Shown: positions 27,439 to 38,184, numbered from the stretch's first letter. The stretch is DNA of 64,000 nucleotides from Novosphingobium sp. 9 (GCF_025340265.1 NZ_CP022707.1:2046501-2110500), one strand, 5' to 3'. The notes: a model not told the origin generated them from the letters alone. Numbers and translations: made by a program.

Positions 27439-28845
27439 ATGACAGCAGCCGAAGCCACGCCGGATTTCGAATCCGAACCAGATTTCCGATCATCCGGAAA
27501 ATCCTCCGACACCGCGTTCCTCGGCCACCCCAAGGGCCTTGGCTATCTTTCCTTCGTCGAAGGGTGCGAGCGCTTCTCGTACTACTCCATGCAGACGCTG
27601 CTGGTGCTCTACATGGTGAACTACCTGCTGCTGCCGGGCCACGCTGAAAACGTGATCGGGCTACCCTGGCTTCAGGGCCGTCATATCGGCGAGACCGGCC
27701 AGCAGTTCGCCTCCTCGATCTTCGGCGACTATACCTCGCTGGTCTATTTCACCCCGATCCTGGGCGGGCTGATCGCCGACCGCTGGCTGGGACGCCGCGC
27801 CACGCTGATCGCGGGCGGCGTGATCATGTCGCTCGGCCATTTCCTGATGGCGTTCGAGAGCATGTTCCTGTTCGCGCTGATCGCGCTGATCGTCGGCGTT
27901 GGCCTGTTCAAGGGCAACATCGCCAGCCAGGTAGGCGAGCTTTACAGCCCCAAGGATCTGCGCCGTGCGATGGCCTTCCAGATCTTCTACATCTTCATCA
28001 ACGTCTCGGTGATCGCCGCGCCGCTGATCGCCGGAACGCTGGGCCAGAAGGTCGGCTGGCACTGGGGCTTTGGCTGCGCCGGCGTCGTCATGCTGTTCGG
28101 CCTGCTGATCTACCTCAAGGCTGCGCCCTACCTTCCCGCCGACGCCCGTGAGGATCGCAAGACCAAGGGCAAGACGGCGATGAAGCTGCAGAGCGAGGAC
28201 TATCCCCGCCTGATCGCGCTCCTGATCCTCGTGCCGGTCATGGGTATCGCCCTCATCACCAACCAGCAGATTTTCAACGCCTATCTCGTCTGGGCGGACC
28301 AGCAGTTCCAGTTGACCTTCTTCGGCCATACCATGCCGTCAAGCTGGATGATCACGCTCGACGCCTCGCTGTCATTCTTGATGCTGCTCACGGTCGCCGC
28401 GTTCTGGAAATTATGTGAGGTCATCACCGGCCGCGAGCCCGACGAACTGGGCAAGATGATCATCGGTTCGGTGTTCACCATTGCCGGCGCCCTGTGCCTC
28501 GTCATGGCCGCCGCCACGCAAGGAACCGGTAAGATCGGCCTGTTCTGGCCGTTCATGTTCCACTTCCTGAACTCGATCGGCTTTGCCCATATCCTGCCGA
28601 TCAGCCTGGCGCTGTTCACCAAGATCGCACCGCGCCCGCTCAGCGGCACGGTCGTGGGCATCTATTACATGTCGTTCGTGCTGGCGAACTGGATCGTCGG
28701 CAACGTCGTTGGCCCCTGGCTGTCGACGATGCCCGCCACCACGTTCTGGCTGATCCATGCCGGAACCGGCGCCTTTGGCCTCGTCGCCTTCGTCGTGTGC
28801 AAACTGGCGCTGGGCCGACTGCTCAGCGGCGAAACTCCCGCCTGA
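27439..28845 (+). CDS. POT-family (PTR2) peptide/H+ symporter, MFS
   Basis: 468-residue polytopic transporter for di- or tripeptides or other small substrates driven by protons. The POT motif ExxERF appears as VEGCERFSYYSMQ in helix 1; the PTR2 signature ILGGLIADRWLGRRATLIAGG follows. The ATG at 27439 is the only start that leaves the cytoplasmic N-terminus short. A terminator follows. The exact substrate is unknown. Confidence 0.88.
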   Translation: MTAAEATPDFESEPDFRSSGKSSDTAFLGHPKGLGYLSFVEGCERFSYYSMQTLLVLYMVNYLLLPGHAENVIGLPWLQGRHIGETGQQFASSIFGDYTSLVYFTPILGGLIADRWLGRRATLIAGGVIMSLGHFLMAFESMFLFALIALIVGVGLFKGNIASQVGELYSPKDLRRAMAFQIFYIFINVSVIAAPLIAGTLGQKVGWHWGFGCAGVVMLFGLLIYLKAAPYLPADAREDRKTKGKTAMKLQSEDYPRLIALLILVPVMGIALITNQQIFNAYLVWADQQFQLTFFGHTMPSSWMITLDASLSFLMLLTVAAFWKLCEVITGREPDELGKMIIGSVFTIAGALCLVMAAATQGTGKIGLFWPFMFHFLNSIGFAHILPISLALFTKIAPRPLSGTVVGIYYMSFVLANWIVGNVVGPWLSTMPATTFWLIHAGTGAFGLVAFVVCKLALGRLLSGETPA

Positions 28846-28855
28846 TCCGAAACAG

Positions 28856-28884
28856 GCCCCCGACACAATCCTGTCGGGGGCTTA
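28856..28884. terminator. Bidirectional terminator between transporter gene and the next minus-strand gene
   Basis: 10-bp perfect arms GCCCCCGACA (28856-28865) / TGTCGGGGGC (28872-28881) followed by TT. Confidence 0.85.
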
Positions 28885-28889
28885 TATCA

Positions 28890-29306
28890 TCAGCGGATTT
28901 CGAGCGCCTTGACCTGACGGACCGAACGCGCCGGCCGCAGATCGCCCGGCACAATCAGACGGTAAGGCCCCGTCTTGTCATCAAGGGCCTGCCCATCGCA
29001 GCGCTCGGCAATGATCATACCTTCGTGCCCCAGGCCGGGGTCAATCTCACCCAACGAGAACAGGACCGCATAACCGTCTCGGGCATGAACGATCACGCCC
29101 TTGGTCAGTTCGCTCCCGTGAAGGTCCTTACCGTGAGGAACGCCCGCGCGGGCAAGCACATCGGCAAGCGCCGGCCCCTCGCACATGCGGCGCGTGCCGT
29201 GATCGTTGAGCACCGCCTGCACATCGGGAAGCCCTTCGAGCAGCTTGGGTGTTACCGGAATGGTCTGGCTTGCAACGGCTGCCGCAAGCATCAAAAGTGC
29301 AGTCAT
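28890..29306 (-). CDS. Small exported protein with oxidoreductase molybdopterin-binding-like domain
   Basis: 138 residues with a short N-terminal hydrophobic signal (MTALLMLAAAVASQ). The segments CEGPALADVLARAG, VIVHARDGYAVLFSLGEID and GPYRLIVPGDLRPARSVRQV are those of the sulfite-oxidase-like SUOX domain, but the protein is far too short to hold a full molybdenum-cofactor pocket. It is the last gene of the propionyl-CoA run or an independent unit 78 bases from pccA. Role unknown. Confidence 0.6.
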   Translation of the reverse strand: MTALLMLAAAVASQTIPVTPKLLEGLPDVQAVLNDHGTRRMCEGPALADVLARAGVPHGKDLHGSELTKGVIVHARDGYAVLFSLGEIDPGLGHEGMIIAERCDGQALDDKTGPYRLIVPGDLRPARSVRQVKALEIR

Positions 29307-29384
29307 CCTGTCCCCCTTGGAAAACGTCGCCGCGTTCTAGGGAAGGTTCGCTGGAAACTCCAGCCTCGCACCCTTAAACTGTGT

Positions 29385-31406
29385 TCACTCCATTTCGAGA
29401 ATGATCGCGTCCACCGCCAGACTGTCTCCCGGTTTCGCGCGCAATGCCTTGATCGTGCCGGACTTTCCGGCGCGAAGCGTGTTTTCCATCTTCATCGCCT
29501 CGACCACGGCGAGCGGCTGTCCGGCTTCGACGCGGTCGCCCTCGCCCGCGTGGAGCGCCACCAGCAGCCCCGGCATCGGACAGATGAGATAGCGCGAAAG
29601 ATCGGGCGGCACCTTCTCGATCATGTAGCGTGAAAGCTCGTGCAGGCGTCGCGGCAGGCAAGTCACCTTGTGGACCGCGCCGCGCGTCACCAGACGCAGG
29701 CCGATCCGGTCGATCAGCACCCGGATGCCATAGATCTCGTCGTCGATCTCGGCCTCGATCAGCCGGTCGCCGGGCGTATACTCGATACCCATGTCGATCT
29801 CGGCACCGTTGACCAGCACGGCCTCCTCGCCGATCTCGACATCGAACGGCTCACCATCGAGAGTGACCACCCAGTCGTATGGCGGTTCGGTTGGCTCGGC
29901 GAGTTGCCCGGAAATCTGACGCGCCCGGTCGGAACGCGCAGCAGAAATGAACGCGGCGACAGCAGCCAGCGCGACTTTCAGTTCGTCCGATGCGGGCGCG
30001 CCATGGAAGCCCTCGGGATATTCCTCGGCAATGAATCCGGTAGAAAGATCGCCCGCGCGAAACCGCCCATGCTGCATGATCGCCGAGAGGAAATCGATGT
30101 TGTGACCAAGCCCGTCGATCACGAACCGGTCGAGCGCGGCAATCTGCAGGTCGGCAGCCTCTTCGCGCGTCTCGCCCCATGTCACCAGCTTGGCGATCAT
30201 CGGGTCGTAGAACATCGAGACTTCGCCGCCCTCGAACACGCCATCGTCGACGCGCACGCCTTCCACGCCGCGACGACCATTGGCCGCGCCATCGTCGGTC
30301 CAGCCTTCGACCGGTGGGTGATAGCGCACGAGCCGCCCGGTAGACGGCAGGAAACCGCGATAGGGGTCCTCGGCATAGACGCGGTTCTCGATCGCCCAGC
30401 CATCGATACCGATGTCGTCCTGTTCGAAGGCCAGCGGCTCGCCCGCCGCCACGCGGATCATCTGTTCGACCAGATCGATCCCGGTGATCGCTTCCGTAAC
30501 CGGATGTTCCACCTGAAGTCTGGTATTCATCTCCAGAAAGTAGAACGATTTTCCGCTCGGGTCCGCGCCCGAGACGATCAGTTCGACAGTCCCTGCGCTG
30601 TAATACCCGACGGCCTTCGCCAGCGCGACGCACTGCTCGCCCATCGCGCGGCGCATCGCCGGACTGACAAACGGCGATGGCGCCTCCTCGACCACTTTCT
30701 GGTGGCGGCGCTGGATCGAGCATTCGCGCTCGTTCAGATAGAGCACGTTGCCGTGCCGGTCGCCCAGGATCTGGATCTCGATATGGCGCGGGTTCTCGAT
30801 GAACTTCTCGATGAACACTCGGTCGTCACCGAACGAGTTCAGCCCTTCGCGCTTGACGCTCTCGAAGCCCTCGCGCACGTCGGCCTCGCTGTAAGCAAGC
30901 CGCATGCCCTTGCCGCCGCCGCCCGCGCTGGCCTTCATCATCACCGGATAGCCGATCTCGCGCGCGATCTCGACCGCGTGGTTGGTATCGGCGATCTCGC
31001 CCACAAAGCCGGGGACGACATTGACGCCGGCGGCCTTCGCCAGCTTCTTCGATTCGATCTTGTCGCCCATCGCCGCAATGGCCTTGGCGGGCGGGCCGAT
31101 GAAGGCGATGCCCTCTGCGGCGAGCATCTCGGCAAAGGCGGTGCGCTCGGACAGGAAGCCATAGCCCGGATGCACCGCGTCCGCGCCGGTCTGTTTGCAC
31201 GCCGCGATGATCTTCTCGGCCACCAGATAACTCTGCGCGGCAGGCGCCGGACCGATATTCACCGCCTCGTCTGCCATCGCCACGAACGGCGCGCGGGCAT
31301 CGGCATCGGAATAGACCGCCACTGTCGCGATCCCCATCGCTCGTGCCGTCTTGATGACCCGGCAGGCGATCTCGCCCCGGTTGGCAATGAGGATCTTCCT
31401 GAACAT
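29385..31406 (-). CDS. pccA: Propionyl/acetyl-CoA carboxylase alpha subunit (biotin carboxylase + BCCP)
   Basis: 673 residues with three parts: a biotin carboxylase (ATP-grasp, GGGGKGMR and EMNTRLQVEHPVTEAITG), a BT-like linker, and a C-terminal biotin carrier domain with EAMKMEN, biotinylated on Lys639, 34 residues from the end. It carboxylates biotin, and PccB transfers the carboxyl group to propionyl-CoA. The start overlaps the LprI-like stop by one base (TGATG). Same operon as mcm and mce. Confidence 0.93.
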   Translation of the reverse strand: MFRKILIANRGEIACRVIKTARAMGIATVAVYSDADARAPFVAMADEAVNIGPAPAAQSYLVAEKIIAACKQTGADAVHPGYGFLSERTAFAEMLAAEGIAFIGPPAKAIAAMGDKIESKKLAKAAGVNVVPGFVGEIADTNHAVEIAREIGYPVMMKASAGGGGKGMRLAYSEADVREGFESVKREGLNSFGDDRVFIEKFIENPRHIEIQILGDRHGNVLYLNERECSIQRRHQKVVEEAPSPFVSPAMRRAMGEQCVALAKAVGYYSAGTVELIVSGADPSGKSFYFLEMNTRLQVEHPVTEAITGIDLVEQMIRVAAGEPLAFEQDDIGIDGWAIENRVYAEDPYRGFLPSTGRLVRYHPPVEGWTDDGAANGRRGVEGVRVDDGVFEGGEVSMFYDPMIAKLVTWGETREEAADLQIAALDRFVIDGLGHNIDFLSAIMQHGRFRAGDLSTGFIAEEYPEGFHGAPASDELKVALAAVAAFISAARSDRARQISGQLAEPTEPPYDWVVTLDGEPFDVEIGEEAVLVNGAEIDMGIEYTPGDRLIEAEIDDEIYGIRVLIDRIGLRLVTRGAVHKVTCLPRRLHELSRYMIEKVPPDLSRYLICPMPGLLVALHAGEGDRVEAGQPLAVVEAMKMENTLRAGKSGTIKALRAKPGDSLAVDAIILEME

Positions 31407-31849
31407 CAGCGCTTCGCGTCCTCTTCCAGATAGGCCCGCAATTCTTGTGTGCGGTTCTTGGTCATGCCTTCAAGGCAGGTGTTCTGGAGCAGCGGCCAGA
31501 TCGTGCCGCTGTCCTCACGCCGCCCGTTTTCCGCAAGGCACTGCGCGTCGCGATAGGCCAGCCACTTGCGCTGGGCATCGCGATGGAGCGCCAGCCCGGC
31601 AGCATCGCGCCCTTTCGACAACTGCTGCCATGTTTCGTTCAGCGCGATGTCCGCCCGCAGATAGTCGCGATAGGAACACACGTTCATGTCGAACTGCGTG
31701 CCCTGCCCCGCGCAGTCCGGCGCCGGGTCCTTCATCGCCATCGACTGTGCGAGCTGGCACTTGTCCTGCGCCAGCGCGCCGCTCACCGCGCTGCAATCGA
31801 GCGGCACGCTCGGCGCCGCAGCGGCAAGGACAAGCGCCGTGAAGATCAC
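31406..31849 (-). CDS. LprI-type lysozyme-inhibitor-like protein (DUF1311)
   Basis: 147 residues, signal peptide to about residue 14 ([10 protein letters not shown]), then conserved Cys ([32 protein letters not shown]) and the DUF1311 core [10 protein letters not shown] and [12 protein letters not shown]. Family members are exported; LprI of mycobacteria inhibits lysozyme. It overlaps bioB at its start (ATGA) and pccA at its end. No obvious link of function with the pathway. Confidence 0.8.
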   Translation of the reverse strand: MIFTALVLAAAAPSVPLDCSAVSGALAQDKCQLAQSMAMKDPAPDCAGQGTQFDMNVCSYRDYLRADIALNETWQQLSKGRDAAGLALHRDAQRKWLAYRDAQCLAENGRREDSGTIWPLLQNTCLEGMTKNRTQELRAYLEEDAKR

Positions 31850-32913
31850 TCCGCCGCTTCCAGCTTGGCGCAGCCCTTGGGCATCCGGCTCGCCTCGACA
31901 TCGGCAGCCGTCTCGCTGATCGCCATCGGCTTGATGCCCAGGCGCGCGAACATCGCCGCATCGTTGTCATCGCCCGAGTTCGGCGCGGTCAGCAGCTTGT
32001 CGCCGGTGAAGATCGAGTTCGCACCGGCCATGAAGCACATCGCCTGCGTCATCTCATTCATCGACTCGCGGCCTGCCGAAAGGCGGACCATCGACATCGG
32101 CATGGTGATCCGCGCGACGGCGACGGTACGCACGAACTCCACATCGTCGATCTTGGCGAGCGGCGTGTCGGCCAGCATGTCGCCCAGCACCGTGCCCTTG
32201 ACCGGGACCAGCGCGTTCACCGGCACCGACTGCGGATGATCGGGCAGCGTCGCCAGCGTGTGGACGAAGCCGACGCGATCGGCGCGCGTCTCGCCCATGC
32301 CGACGATCCCGCCCGAACACACGTTGATACCCGCCATGCGCACGTTGGTGAGCGTGTCGAGCCGGTCTTCCATCGTGCGGGTGGTGATAACCTGATCGTA
32401 GCGCTCGGGCGAGGTGTCGATGTTGTGGTTGTAGTAATCGAGGCCCGCTTCGTTCAGCATGTCGGCCTGCTCGGGCGTCAGCATGCCCAGCGTCATGCAG
32501 GTTTCCATGCCGAGCGCGCGCACGCCCTTCACCATCTCGATGATGGCGGGCATGTCGCGGTCCTTGGGATTGCGCCAGGCCGCGCCCATGCAGAAACGGG
32601 TCGAACCCTGATCGGCGGCCTGCGCGGCACGCTGGAGCACCTGCTGCACTTCCATCAGCTTGGTGGCCTTGACCCCGCTGTTCGCCGAAACCGACTGCGA
32701 GCAGTAGCCGCAATCCTCGACGCAGCCGCCGGTCTTGATCGAGAGCAGCGTGGAGAGCTGCACTTCGTTGGCCTTGTGGTTGGCGCGGTGGACTTCTGCG
32801 GCGCGGAACACCAGTTCGGTGAACGGCAGGTCGAACAGCGCGGCGATCTCTTCGCGGGTCCAGTCGTTCCGGGGCTGGGTGGCAACGCCCGAGGCGGTAG
32901 CGGTGTCGGTCAT
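31846..32913 (-). CDS. bioB: Biotin synthase
   Basis: 355-residue radical SAM enzyme converting dethiobiotin to biotin. The SAM [4Fe-4S] ligands Cys64, Cys68 and Cys71 ([13 protein letters not shown]) are present; the [2Fe-2S] ligands follow downstream. In this position it can supply biotin to the pccA/pccB carboxylase. Stop overlaps the LprI-like start. Confidence 0.96.
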   Translation of the reverse strand: MTDTATASGVATQPRNDWTREEIAALFDLPFTELVFRAAEVHRANHKANEVQLSTLLSIKTGGCVEDCGYCSQSVSANSGVKATKLMEVQQVLQRAAQAADQGSTRFCMGAAWRNPKDRDMPAIIEMVKGVRALGMETCMTLGMLTPEQADMLNEAGLDYYNHNIDTSPERYDQVITTRTMEDRLDTLTNVRMAGINVCSGGIVGMGETRADRVGFVHTLATLPDHPQSVPVNALVPVKGTVLGDMLADTPLAKIDDVEFVRTVAVARITMPMSMVRLSAGRESMNEMTQAMCFMAGANSIFTGDKLLTAPNSGDDNDAAMFARLGIKPMAISETAADVEASRMPKGCAKLEAAE

Positions 32914-32927
32914 CTCGAAAATCCTGT

Positions 32928-33737
32928 TCAGTCTTGCGCGCCCGAGCGGCGTTTTCGCGCATCGGCATAAGCGGCCAAACCCTGCGCATAGAGCGGTCCG
33001 GCGCGGCGATCCAGTTCTCCTGCACCAAAACCGGTAAGCGACAGGGCAAGACGCTCCACCGCCGCGTCGGAAAGCGCGTCCAGACGCGTCCGGTAGATAC
33101 CGATGGCAAAGACAATCGCGCCCGATTCCGGAAGTCGGCGCAGGGATTGCCTTTCGGAGCGAATCCAGAGAGTTTCACCGGCATTATCAGGTGTGATATG
33201 AGAATATCCTGCCCCTGCCAAAGCTCCCGGAAGATAGCGCAGCGCAGGCGAAGGCTGGACGAAGACATTCGCCCGCCCAAAAATCTGCCCTTCCTTCAAA
33301 CCGTCCATGAACCGGTCGACACCCCGCTCCAGTTGCCCTGCATAGCCGTGAATCGGCGCATGGACCGCGCCCATCGGCAATCCCAGCTTCTCCGGCAGAT
33401 GCCAGTCGGTCGGGAATGCGAGCGCACCTGCGACCAGACGATAGGGCTCGCCGCGCCGGTCCTGCACCAGCAGGCAGAAGTCTTCCCAATGCGCCCGGCC
33501 GCACGCTTCAAGCCCGCCTTGTACGCGCAGCACGTCGGACAGTTCGGCGATGGCAGCCCCGGCCTCCGGCAGTGCCATCACGCATTCGGTATGGGCTTCG
33601 AAGACTTCGGCGCGGGCGGCGAGATCGGGTGCCGCATCCAGCCAGTCGCTCTCCCCCAGACGCACCAAGCCCATGCGCGGCGCCCCGGTGACGCGGGCAT
33701 AAGGAAGCAGTGTCTCGACGGAAAAACCTAGCGACAT
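32928..33737 (-). CDS. DUF3445 protein, heme-dependent oxidative N-demethylase-like
   Basis: 269 residues. The segments [49 protein letters not shown] and FVQPSP resemble the DUF3445 family, which includes the heme-binding dimethylamine monooxygenase subunit. There is no PF00494 (squalene/phytoene synthase) DXXXD signature. Start at 33737 is 5 bases after mcm. Why it is in this operon is unclear. Confidence 0.7.
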   Translation of the reverse strand: MSLGFSVETLLPYARVTGAPRMGLVRLGESDWLDAAPDLAARAEVFEAHTECVMALPEAGAAIAELSDVLRVQGGLEACGRAHWEDFCLLVQDRRGEPYRLVAGALAFPTDWHLPEKLGLPMGAVHAPIHGYAGQLERGVDRFMDGLKEGQIFGRANVFVQPSPALRYLPGALAGAGYSHITPDNAGETLWIRSERQSLRRLPESGAIVFAIGIYRTRLDALSDAAVERLALSLTGFGAGELDRRAGPLYAQGLAAYADARKRRSGAQD

Positions 33738-33742
33738 AAATG

Positions 33743-35997
33743 CTATGCTGCGCCTTCTTCAGGGCCGTTGGCAAGCCCTTCCTCGAGTGGCGGCATATTG
33801 TGGCCGAGCAGCCGCAAGACATCGGCGGCACACTCCACCACATTCGATCCCGGACCATAGATGCCCTGCACCCCGGCCTTCTTGAGAAACTCGTAGTCGC
33901 GTTGCGGGATCACCCCGCCGGCAACCACTTTCACGTCCGCTCGCCCTGCTGCGCGGAGATGGCCGATCAGTTCGGGATCAGCGTCTTGTGCCCGGCGGCA
34001 AGGCTGGAGGCACCGACGACGTCCACTTCGCTTTCCAGCGCGAGATCGGCAGCCTCCTTCGGCGTCTGGAACAGCGGGCCGGACGTGACCGTGAAACCCA
34101 TGTCGGCAAAGGCCGAGGCGATCACATTGGCGCCGCGATCATGTCCGTCCTGCCCCATCTTGGCGACCAGCAGGCGCGGCCTGCGCCCGAGCCGTCGCGC
34201 CACCGCCTCGACACCCTGGACGACCTGCCGATAGCGCCCATCGCCTTCGTGCGCCGCGCCGTAGATCCCGCTGACCGGGCTGGGCGAGGTATCGTGACGG
34301 CCAAACGCCGCCTCCATCGCCGCCGAAATCTCACCCAGTGTCGCACGCGCGCGGGCTGCTTCCACCGCGAGAGCAAGAAGGTTGTTATCGGGCAGATCGG
34401 CTCTTTGATTGAAGACGCTTGCAGCCATATCCTCGGAATCGATATCAGCTTCTGAGTACTCCACCGATGCTGCCCCGCCTGCGGCCGTGCGCAGGGCATC
34501 GAGCGATGCCTGCACCGTCGCCTCGTTACGTGTCTCACGGACTTTCCCGAGGCGTGCGACCTGTGCTTCGCGCACGCTGTGGTTGTCCACCTCCAGCGTG
34601 GCGAGCGGCGCCTCTTCTGGCAGGCGGTACTTGTTGACGCCGACGATAACATCCTCGCCGCGATCGACCCGCGCCTGACGGGCCGCGGCGGCTTCCTCGA
34701 TCATCGCCTTGGGCCACCCGGCAGCGACGGCCCTGGCCATGCCGCCTTCCGCCTCGATCCGCTCGACGATGGCCCAGGCCTTGTCCGCTATCTCTGCCGT
34801 CAGCGCCTCGACGTAATACGAGCCGCCGAGCGGATCGACGACATGGGTGATGCCGCTTTCCTCCTGCAGGACCAGTTGCGTGTTGCGGGCGATGCGCGCC
34901 GAGAAGTCGGTCGGCAGCGCGATCGCCTCGTCCAGCGCATTGGTGTGGAGCGACTGCGTGCCGCCGAGCGTCGCCGCCAGCGCTTCGATGGTGGTGCGGA
35001 TGACGTTGGTGTACGGATCCTGCTCGGCCAGCGACACGCCGCTGGTCTGGCAATGGGTGCGCAGCATCATCGAGCGCTCGTCTTTCGCACCCAGCTTCGT
35101 CATCGCCCGGTGCCACAGCAGGCGCGCGGCGCGCAGTTTGGCGACTTCCATGAACAGGTTCATGCCGATGCCGAAGAAGAACGAAAGCCGCCCCGCGAAC
35201 GCGTCGATATCTAGCCCCGAGGCCTGACCCTGCCGGACATATTCGATGCCATCGGCGATAGTGAAGGCCAGTTCCTGCACCTGCGTCGCCCCGGCCTCCT
35301 GCATGTGATAGCCCGAGATCGAGATCGAATTGAAACGCGGCATCCGCGCGGCGGTATAGGCAAAGATATCCGCAATGATCCGCATGCTGGGCTCAGGCGG
35401 ATAGATGTAGGTGTTACGGACCAGGAACTCCTTGAGGATATCGTTCTGGATGGTGCCGGAGAGCTGGTCCGGCGCCACGCCCTGCTCCTCCGCAGCGACG
35501 ATGTAGAAGGCCAGAACCGGGATCACCGCGCCGTTCATCGTCATCGAGACCGACATCTCATCCAGCGGAATTCCGTCGAACAGGATCTTCATGTCCTCAA
35601 CGTTGTCGATGGCGACACCGGCCATGCCGACATCCCCCGTCACGCGCGGATGATCGGAATCGTAGCCCCGGTGCGTCGCCAGATCGAAGGCGACCGACAG
35701 CCCCTTTTGTCCGGCGGCAAGATTGCGGCGATAGAAAGCGTTCGATTCCTTAGCCGTCGAGAAACCGGCGTACTGGCGGATTGTCCAGGGACGTCCGGCA
35801 TACATCGTCGCCTTCACCCCGCGCGTGAACGGTGCGAAACCGGGCAGTCCCGGATCGTGTTCGACGTCCGCTGACGTGTAGAGCGGCTTGACAGCGATCC
35901 CTTCGGGCGTGCGCCATGTCAGGTCACGCCCTTTCACCTCTTTTGCGCCCCTCTCCTGCCAGTCGTTCACGTCGGCCCGTTTGTTGTTCTCGGCCAT
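33743..35997 (-). pseudogene. Methylmalonyl-CoA mutase (one apparent frameshift in the B12 domain)
   Basis: Cobalamin-dependent isomerase that turns (R)-methylmalonyl-CoA into succinyl-CoA. The catalytic TIM-barrel ([21 protein letters not shown]) occupies the first two thirds, followed by the B12 domain ([14 protein letters not shown], with the Co-binding His). The frame breaks at about 33974-33976: the first frame ends at [12 protein letters not shown] and the second resumes at [17 protein letters not shown]. One extra C restores a 751-residue product. If the shift were real the last beta-strands of the B12 domain would be lost. It lies in the mce-to-pccA operon. Confidence 0.88.
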
Positions 35998-36045
35998 TCG
36001 GCTTCAGGTCCTCTCTCGTGGCCTCGGTCGGCCTATACCCGGTTT

Positions 36046-36123
36046 ATGTCCGCCTAGGTGCGCTTGATGTCCGTCTAGGTGCGCTTGATGTCCGTCTAGG
36101 TGCGGTCTCTGTCCGTTTCAGTG
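36046..36123. repeat. 21-bp tandem repeat between mcm and mce
   Basis: Units ATGTCCGYCTAGGTGCGCTTG begin at 36046, 36067 and 36088; a degenerate fourth copy runs to 36123 into the mce stop codon. The unit is an integer number of codons (7) but no gene spans it. It lengthens the mcm-mce gap to 120 bases. Confidence 0.85.
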
Positions 36124-36555
36124 CACCGCTTTCGGCGTTTCCATGATTTCGGTAAGCTGCCCTGCCATGTCCTTGGGATGCAGGAAGAATATCGGCGTTC
36201 CATGCGCCCCGATACGTGGATCACCCAGGACCCGCTTGCCAAGGCTCTCGAACCAGTTCTTCGCCTCGTGGATATCGGGGACCTCGTAACAGAGGTGATG
36301 CTGCCCACCAAAAGGGTGCGTTTCCAGCCACTTGGCAACCGGCGACTGCGGTGAGGTCGGCTCCAGAAGTTCGATCTGCGTGCCGGACGTTCCCGAAAGC
36401 CCCGGCGTGTCCACGAAACACACCCTGACCTGCTGACTTTCCAGCACGAAGGGCTCCGTGATCGACGTCGCTCCCATCACCTCCCGGTAATAGGCAATGG
36501 CCGCGTCCAGATCCGGAACAGCCACGCCGATGTGATTGATGCGACCAAGTTTCAT
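36118..36555 (-). CDS. mce: Methylmalonyl-CoA epimerase
   Basis: 145-residue vicinal oxygen chelate protein that interconverts (S)- and (R)-methylmalonyl-CoA. The VOC start IGVAVPDLDAAIAYYREVMGA and the metal-ligand segments GQHHLCYEVPDI are typical. It is 16 bases downstream of pccB; the tandem repeat runs into its stop codon. Confidence 0.93.
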   Translation of the reverse strand: MKLGRINHIGVAVPDLDAAIAYYREVMGATSITEPFVLESQQVRVCFVDTPGLSGTSGTQIELLEPTSPQSPVAKWLETHPFGGQHHLCYEVPDIHEAKNWFESLGKRVLGDPRIGAHGTPIFFLHPKDMAGQLTEIMETPKAVH

Positions 36556-36571
36556 GCGCTTTCTCAGTTGG

Positions 36572-38098
36572 TTACAGAGGAATGTTCGCGTGCTTCTTCC
36601 AGGGATTCTCCAGCCGCTTGTTGCGCAACTTGCGAAGCCCCAGAGCGATCCGCCGCCGGGTCGAATGCGGATAGATCACCTCGTCGATATACCCCCGGCT
36701 TGCAGCCACAAAGGGATTCGCGAAACGATCCTCGTATTCTTTTGTTTTGGCGGCAATTCCTTCGGCATCGAGCCCTCGGAAAATGATCTCCACAGCGCCC
36801 TTCGCGCCCATCACGGCGATCTCCGCCGTCGGCCAGGCATAGTTGAGATCACCCCGCAAATGCTTGGGGGCCATGACGTCGTAGGCGCCGCCATAGGCCT
36901 TGCGCGTGATGACGGTGATTTTGGGCACCGTCGCCTCGGCATAAGCGAAAAGCAGCTTGGCGCCGTGCTTGATGATACCCTTGTGCTCCTGATCGGTGCC
37001 GGGCAGGAATCCGGGCACATCGACGAAGGTCAGGATCGGGATTTCAAAGGCATCGCAGAACCTTACGAAGCGTGCGGCCTTGCGCGAGGCGTCGATATCG
37101 AGCACGCCTGCAAGCACCATTGGCTGGTTGGCGACCACGCCGACGGTACGCCCTTCGATCCGCCCGAAGCCGATCAGGATATTCGCGGCGTGGCTCGGCT
37201 GAAGCTCGAAGAAATCACCCTCGTCCAGCACCTTCTCGATGAGTTCGTGCATGTCATAGGGCTGGTTGGCGCTGGGCGGAACGAGCGTATCCAGACTGTC
37301 CTCGATCCGGTCCCAAGGATCGCTGGTCGGCCTTTCCGGTAACGGTGAACGGTTGGAAAGAGGCAGGAAATCGACCATTTCCCGCACTGTCGAGAGGGCC
37401 TCCAGGTCGTTCTCCAGCGCCAGATCGGATACCGACGTGCGCGTCGAATGAACCAGTGCCCCGCCGAGTTCCTCCTGCGTCACGATCTCGTTCGTGACGG
37501 TCTTCACCACCTCCGGGCCGGTGACGAACATGTAGGAGCTGTCCTTCACCATGAAGATGAAGTCGGTGATCGCCGGCGAATAGACCGCACCACCGGCACA
37601 TGGCCCCATGATCATCGAGATTTGCGGGATAACACCCGATGCCAGAACGTTTTTCTGGAATACATCGGCATAGCCTGCAAGCGAGGCAACACCTTCCTGA
37701 ATGCGTGCGCCGCCGGAATCGTTCAGCCCGATCACCGGCGCGCCCACCTTCATCGCCGCATCCATGACCTTGCAGATCTTCTGGGCATGGCGCGAGGACA
37801 AGGAGCCGCCAAAGACGGTAAAGTCCTGACTGTAAACGTATACCAGACGTCCGCTGATCGTTCCTGAACCGGTAACGACACCATCGCCCGGCACTTTCTG
37901 GTCCTGCATCCCGAAATCGACGCAATCATGCTCGACGTAGAGATCCATCTCCTCGAAGCTGCCTTCGTCGAGCAGGACCTCGATGCGTTCACGCGCAGTC
38001 AGACGCCCCTTGGCATGCTGCGCCTCTATGCGGCGCGGCCCGCCCCCAAGCTTGGCGGCAGCCCGGCGCTTTTCCATCTCGGCGATATTGGCGGACAT
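36572..38098 (-). CDS. pccB: Propionyl-CoA carboxylase beta subunit
   Basis: 508-residue carboxyltransferase that moves CO2 from PccA-biotin to propionyl-CoA. The crotonase-fold glycine loops are in [14 protein letters not shown] and [18 protein letters not shown], with the acyl-CoA site at [15 protein letters not shown]. The ATG at 38098 has AGGAAAGG upstream; an extra 39 residues before it lack family likeness. First gene of the run, with the palindrome at 38169-38184 in front. Confidence 0.95.
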   Translation of the reverse strand: MSANIAEMEKRRAAAKLGGGPRRIEAQHAKGRLTARERIEVLLDEGSFEEMDLYVEHDCVDFGMQDQKVPGDGVVTGSGTISGRLVYVYSQDFTVFGGSLSSRHAQKICKVMDAAMKVGAPVIGLNDSGGARIQEGVASLAGYADVFQKNVLASGVIPQISMIMGPCAGGAVYSPAITDFIFMVKDSSYMFVTGPEVVKTVTNEIVTQEELGGALVHSTRTSVSDLALENDLEALSTVREMVDFLPLSNRSPLPERPTSDPWDRIEDSLDTLVPPSANQPYDMHELIEKVLDEGDFFELQPSHAANILIGFGRIEGRTVGVVANQPMVLAGVLDIDASRKAARFVRFCDAFEIPILTFVDVPGFLPGTDQEHKGIIKHGAKLLFAYAEATVPKITVITRKAYGGAYDVMAPKHLRGDLNYAWPTAEIAVMGAKGAVEIIFRGLDAEGIAAKTKEYEDRFANPFVAASRGYIDEVIYPHSTRRRIALGLRKLRNKRLENPWKKHANIPL

Positions 38099-38168
38099 TT
38101 GCGCCCTTTCCTGTCTTATCCTGCTTTTCTCGGGATAAAACAGGCTTGAGCAGGTCCGGTCAACCTCT

Positions 38169-38184
38169 TTAATCGGTCGATTAA
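38169..38184. promoter_or_regulatory. 16-bp palindromic operator candidate upstream of pccB
   Basis: Perfect inverted repeat TTAATCG - GT - CGATTAA in the 117-base gap between gor and pccB, 71 bases before the pccB start. This is the form of a TetR- or GntR-type operator. No regulator gene is next to it. Confidence 0.6.

Noticed and set aside
29640..31433. 597-codon plus-strand frame opposite pccA
   Set aside because: Antisense shadow of a gene with all catalytic motifs.
32928..33737. Squalene/phytoene synthase-type reading of the 269-residue protein
   Set aside because: No DXXXD signatures; the DUF3445 segments fit better.
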